Below, piece after piece: positions 59,492 to 64,000 of a stretch of 64,000 bases of DNA. How positions within the stretch are numbered: the stretch's first letter is position 1; each line of letters starts with the position of its first letter. The DNA lies in the NCBI GenBank assembly GCA_029706075.1, contig JAINUG010000007.1, forward strand, positions 4,600,001 through 4,664,000, in the 5' to 3' direction. Under the pieces are notes generated by a model that was not told the DNA's origin, made no database searches, and saw only the letters and a program-made list of their open reading frames with translations. The position numbers and the translations under genes were made by a program. Source of the stretch: Aldrovandia affinis. Taxonomy: Eukaryota; Chordata; Actinopteri; Notacanthiformes; Halosauridae.

Positions 59492-61424
59492 ATGGTGCAA
59501 GACCAACTCACGAAACTAATGTCGCCAAAGAATCATCGAGCTGGCAGACCAAGGTACAAGCCAAGGTCAAGACCAAGGCAGAGAACGTCCTCTTCAGGAC
59601 GGGCGGTAACCCCCACCGTCGAAAACCAAGGTCTGTCAGTGCTCCAACTAAACGTCGAGGGCCTTACCATCGCCAAACTCGAAGTCATCAGACATCTCGC
59701 CGATTCCAACAAAGTGGCAGCTGTTCTCCTGCAAGAGACACACTGGGTTTCTGACGACAACCTCAAGCTGCCTGGGTTCTTCCTCGCTGGATCCATCCAC
59801 AGCAAGAAGCATGGAATGGCAACCTTTGTCCGGGAAGGATTGAGCTGGTCAGCCACTAGAGTGGCTGGTCACCAAAATCCAAGAAACATCTGTTGTGAAT
59901 GTATACAAGCCCCCACCAACAGCGCTGACTATATCATCACTTCCATCTGTGACTGCTCCCACCATCTATGCAGGGGATTTCAACTGCCAACATACAGATT
60001 GGGGTTACAATCACACATCACAGGATGGGGAAGTGCTGAGTGAGTGGGCTTCTAACACTGAAGCAATGCTGCTCTACGACCCAAAAGAGCCCCCAAGCTT
60101 CTTTTCTGCACGCTGGAACTCTCACACCAACCCAGACCTGGCCTTCGCCGTATGCCGCAGCAACGACCTGAAACCGGAGAGACGTGTCTTGGACAAGTTC
60201 CCTCGTTCACACCACCGGCCATCCATCATCAAAGTACCATCACTAGTACAGCCGGTAGCTGGCAAACCGGTCAGGAGATGGAACTTCAGGAAGGCGAACT
60301 GGCAGACGTTTATGGCGGAAACAGAAAGAAGAACAGCTGGTCTCCTGGACCCAGAAGCAGATGATGTGGATGCTGCATACGCCGCCTACTGTGAAGTCCT
60401 CCTAAGGGCAGCAAAGCACAACATCCCGCGTGGCTACAACAAGAACTACATCCCGGGCTGGGATGAGGAGTGCAGCTGCCTACTGCGCCAACACCAGCAG
60501 GCGAGCTCCAGGGAAGAAATGGACGCAACAGCAACAACCCTACTGCAGAAGCTGGACGACACCCGAAGGGCCAGGTGGACTGAAGTCGTGGAATCTATCG
60601 ACTTCACCCACTCTAGCCGGAAGGCGTGGCAGACTATCAACCTGCTCTCGGGGAGAAAAACAACACCCCGCAGGTGTCCAGTGACAGCAGATGCCATTGC
60701 TTCCCAGCTCCTGAAAAATGGCCGCTTCCCTGATGCTGACAAAAACTTCACACGACTGACCTCGGGTGAGGTATCATCTCTCTCCAGGGCAGCTAGCGCC
60801 GATGCTAACCTCTCAGGAGACTTCACAGCAGCCGAACTAAGTACAGCAATCCACAAACTGAAGCCGGGCAAGTCACCAGGTCGAGACAATATCCACCCAG
60901 AGTTTGTCATACACCAGAGTGAAAGAACATCTCGCTGGCTATGCTCGTTCTTCTCATCATGCTTCTGGAGGTCCAAGCTCCCAAAGACCTGGCGCCGTGC
61001 TTCCGTCATAGCCTTGCCAAAGCCAAACAAACCCGCCGAAGACCCAAAGTCCTATAGGCCCATCTCTCTGCTCTGTGTCCCATATAAGATCCTGGAGAGG
61101 CTGATTCACAGCCGCATCGAGCCAGTGGTGGACCCACAACTCCCACCGGAACAAGCCGGCTTCCGCCGAGGCAGGTCAACAGTGGATCAGGTAACGCTAC
61201 TCACTCAGGACATCGAGGACAGCTTTCAGGATAATGAGAAAGCTGGAGTAGTATTCCTGGACCTGACAGCCGCCTATGACACCGTGTGGCACCGTGGACT
61301 ACATCTGAAACTGTTGAGGACAATCCCGGACCGGCACATGGTGAGGTTCATCATGGAGATGCTATCAAACCGAAGCTTTACACTACAGACCAGCGATGGC
61401 CAGACCAGCAGGCTCGAAGGTTAA
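59492..61424 (+). pseudogene. LINE endonuclease and N-terminal reverse transcriptase (frameshifted)
   Basis: Two overlapping frames. The first (59492 to about 59890) has the endonuclease start LSVLQLNVEG and the QETHW motif with the catalytic Glu. The second (59895-61424) continues with IYAGDFNCQHTDWG, then the RT domain: KPGKSPGRDNIHPEF, PKPNKPAEDPKSYRPISLL, EQAGFRRGRSTVDQ and VVFLDLTAAYDTVWH (catalytic Asp). A one-base shift near 59890 joins them. The exact clade (Jockey-like or related) is not settled by eye. Confidence 0.85.
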
Positions 61425-62583
61425 AGAACGGTGTCCCGCAAGGCTCCGTCCTCTCACCAATGTTGTTTAACATCTACATTCACGACCTGCCGGATACAAC
61501 ATCTAGCAAGTACGGCTATGCGGACGACTTGGCCATCATGCTTCGATGCCCAACATGGAAGGCGATGGAAGATGGCCTCAACCGAGACATGGGCATCCTG
61601 GCAGACTACCTCCAGAAGTGGCATCTTCAGCTCAGCATGGGCAAAACAGTATCTGCAGCTTACCACCTCAACAATCGGGAAGCAAGAAGGGAACTGGATG
61701 TGCATGTTGGCAACAACCGCCTGGAGTTCCAGCAAGCCCCCAAGTACCTCGGCGTATGCTTGGACCGGACACTGTCCTACAAGCAACACCTGGATGAAGT
61801 GAAGACCAAGACAACAGCAAGGGTCTCACTCATCCGCCGCCTGGCGGGTTCAACTTGGGGAGCTTCTCCCCAGACCCTACGCATATCCACGCAAGCCCTG
61901 GTCCTTCCCGTAGCAGAATACTGCGCCCCTGCCTGGAGCAGAAGTCCACATGTGAAGAAGGTAGATACTGTCATTAACAGCGCCCTCCGGATAGTAACTG
62001 GTTGTCTGAAACCCACCCCTGTGTCCTACCTGCCGGTCCTAGCTGGAATCGCCCCAGCCAGTCTTCGACGGGATGCGGCTACCCTCGCCCTGGAAAGAAA
62101 AGCCCAGAAGTATGACTGGCACATCCTGCACAAAGCCACAACAACACCGGCACCACCATGCAGGCTCAAGTCTCGCCATCCCTACAACAAGGCAGCACAA
62201 GAGCTGCTACAGTCTATCCCTGAGGACTTGTCCAGAGACGCCTGGCTGGCAGCATCCTGGAAACAGACGTGGGAGACAGCTGGGCCCTCCCGCATCCTAC
62301 GATACATCCGGGACCCAGGAGACGGGGTAAAAGGAGAAGACATGCCACGCCATCTATTGACCTTGCTGAACCGTCTGCGCTCTGGTGTTGGACGCTTCAA
62401 GTCATCTCTGAAGATGTGGGGCCTATCGGACAGTGCGGCATGCGAGTGTGGCGAGCCTGAACAGACTGCCGAGCACATAATCACCGGCTGCCCCCTATAC
62501 AGCCCACCCTCAGAAGCTGGCCTTTTCGATGTAGGACCGGAGACGAGGGCGTGGCTGCACGACACTGAGCTGGCCATCTGATG
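61410..62583 (+). pseudogene. LINE reverse transcriptase, C-terminal part (frameshifted)
   Basis: Continues the RT after a second frame change near 61410-61424. It holds LKNGVPQGSVLSPMLFNIYI and YGYADDLAIM (the YADD active site, about 61518-61530), then APKYLGVCLDRTLSYKQHL. The end carries CECGEPEQTAEHIITGCPLY (about 62443-62500), the CxC..H..C motif found near the C-terminus of Jockey/I-group LINE proteins. No RNase H domain is visible. The stop at 62579-62581 abuts the (GAA)n tail. Confidence 0.87.
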
Positions 62584-62613
62584 ATACACGAAAGAAGAAG
62601 AAGAAGAGGTCAG

Positions 62614-64000
62614 CCAATGTTGAGACAGCTCAGGTCGATTTGCTGTGCCTCCAGCTCATCTGATGTACAGATAAATAAGTCTGTCAATGGAAACATGGGT
62701 CTGATTACCAGCATAGGCTTCCATAAATGTACCCCCCCTCCACACAAAAAAAAAGAAAATGCACTCCCTCTGGGTCTCTGGGAAAAGTCTCCTCCCTTGA
62801 ATTAATCATTATAGATTTATCACAGATTCAGGACTGTCCCTTCTGAGTGCAGCAGCACTGCCTTAGCGTTAAGCCCAATCCCTGGGGGACATGGTAGCTT
62901 GAATGAACTTAATTAATTAAAGGTTGAAGCGCAGAAGTAGTTTGTAAACCAAAATATGTGATTTGGAAAGTTTTGAGGGCGAAAATTAGGAAAATGTATG
63001 TTATGATATAACTACACAGGCATAGGTGAAACGTAATGTAAAGTGTTACCGAATGCTGTCTAGTCACAATTGTATTTCAGATATCTGTGATTGTATTTTA
63101 GATTTCTTTTACATTTGTTTAGATATCTTGAAATAAAACTACGACTAGTCAGAAATGAATTGTAGATATCTTGAATTCATTTTGCAACTAGTCAGAAATG
63201 AATTGTAGATCTTAAATCGGATCTTCCATACAAGTAAATGGTAAAAGTAACTCCAAAATGACTAGTCATAATTTAATTATAGATATGTTGAATTTGAATT
63301 ATGGTGAGTCAATTATTATCGAGTACTCGCAGCCAAAAAATCTAACACAAGAATATCTAATGAGTAATTAGCCAACAAAAAAATATGTGTAATTTTCAAT
63401 AAATGTATTGAATATGAGAAGGGGCACATTACTACTAACCTGGCTACTTTTACCCTGTTAAACATTCAACATGAAAAAGTTAACTTAAATAACACTGTTA
63501 TTTCAATAATGTTAATTGAATTCTAACAGTGAAACGGCTATTGTGGCAACATATATAGGCAACGTATTCTTGTATAAAAAAACGTAACCCTTTGAGGAGT
63601 ACTGTCACACTATGATGTTTACTCTAGAACATGGCGTAACATTCTAGTCAATTCTGATTGATTAATGGTATCCTCAAAATTCCAGAATAGAACACTGTGA
63701 TTATAGCCATGTGCTGTCTGAAATAGCGGAAACGGTCATCCCCCCACACTGAAAAAGCATTGTTATAAAAACGTAAATAAATTATAAAGCATTTGAAAAA
63801 AATTATGATTTATTAAAAAACAAACAAAAAAAGCGAATGAATAGTAATATCCTTATTGAGTACTCATGCCCATCCCTAAGCCTTAACAGAATGAGCCACC
63901 TGGCAGTCCTGACACTAGGAACTTCTGGACAAAATAAAGATGCTTGCAGGGTCTGAAACATATTGCAAAATCTGGCAACACATCTGGAAGCTGCGACGAT
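62614..64000. other. AT-rich intergenic end of the window
   Basis: No gene. It contains the repeat at about 63059-63310; the remainder is unrecognised. Confidence 0.5.
63059..63310. repeat. MITE-like or tandem repeat with AGATATCTTGAA/ACTAGTCA motifs
   Basis: CTAGTCAGAAATGAATTGTA occurs at about 63147 and 63187. AGATATCTTGAA-type and GACTAGTCA motifs recur across 250 bp, partly as inverted copies. Family unknown. Confidence 0.6.

Larger units (their letters stand above)
59441..62604 (+). mobile_element. Nearly full-length APE-type LINE
   Basis: A 3.16-kb element bracketed by AGAGGTCAG at 59432-59440 and 62605-62613, a candidate target duplication. It ends in a (GAA)n tail right after the ORF stop. 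It encodes an apurinic-type endonuclease followed by reverse transcriptase and a C-terminal Cys/His motif. No separate ORF1 is seen, so it is either 5' truncated or of a single-ORF type. The endpoint at the tail is blurred by the GAA repeat. Confidence 0.75.

Overview
The window is vertebrate nuclear DNA, almost certainly from a teleost fish. It contains spliced exons of a CaMKII gene, very long CA/GT and GA microsatellites, tRNA-headed SINEs with the L2-like tail common in fish, hAT, piggyBac and Tc1-like DNA transposons, and several LINE clades. The species cannot be told from the sequence.

The only host gene I can support is the 5' part of a calcium/calmodulin-dependent protein kinase II gene on the minus strand. 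It is best matched to the gamma paralogue (camk2g). Six coding exons are present: 51528-51592, 50177-50271, 8947-9006, 3451-3505, 2165-2230 and 115-187. Their lengths are 65, 95, 60, 55, 66 and 73 nt, which is the standard CaMKII exon pattern. All exons have GT/AG borders and join in one frame. They encode residues 1-138, from the start Met through the glycine loop and ATP lysine to the HRDLK catalytic loop. The remaining exons lie beyond the left end. Intron 2 (9007-50176) is about 41 kb and holds most of the window's repeats.

Layout from left to right. Positions 1-9.0 kb hold exons 6 to 3, microsatellites, a palindromic MITE (2553-2808), an L1/Tx1-type LINE scrap (about 4955-5310) and a short hAT element with target-site duplication (5812-6367). 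Positions 9.0-50.2 kb are intron 2. It contains a hAT element with a SINE nested in it (9622-10867) and an inverted sister copy (about 14886-15552). It also contains a miniature LTR element (24388-24834), an L2-type LINE 3' end (about 24840-25380), a 1.5 kb hAT element with a BED-finger ORF (25427-26962) and an 89-bp perfect inverted repeat (27190-27428). Further right are the relic of a hAT transposase related to CGGBP1 (about 34002-35703), a CR1-type LINE 3' end (about 37251-38218), a 43-bp minisatellite (40535-40792) and many SINE fragments. Positions 50.2-51.6 kb hold exons 2 and 1 and the presumed promoter.

Positions 51.6-64 kb are upstream intergenic DNA made mostly of transposons. They include a Tc1-like non-autonomous element (53185-53666), a piggyBac transposase pseudogene with one frameshift and two stops (about 54106-55957), a solo LTR (56444-57014), a TTAA-flanked piggyBac-type MITE (57177-57397) and a nearly full-length APE-type LINE with two frameshifts (about 59441-62604).

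I see no operon, CRISPR array, prokaryotic system or unknown multi-gene system. The most unusual items are the exact 89-bp palindrome, the miniature LTR element, the CGGBP1-like hAT relic and the amount of datable nested transposition inside one kinase intron.
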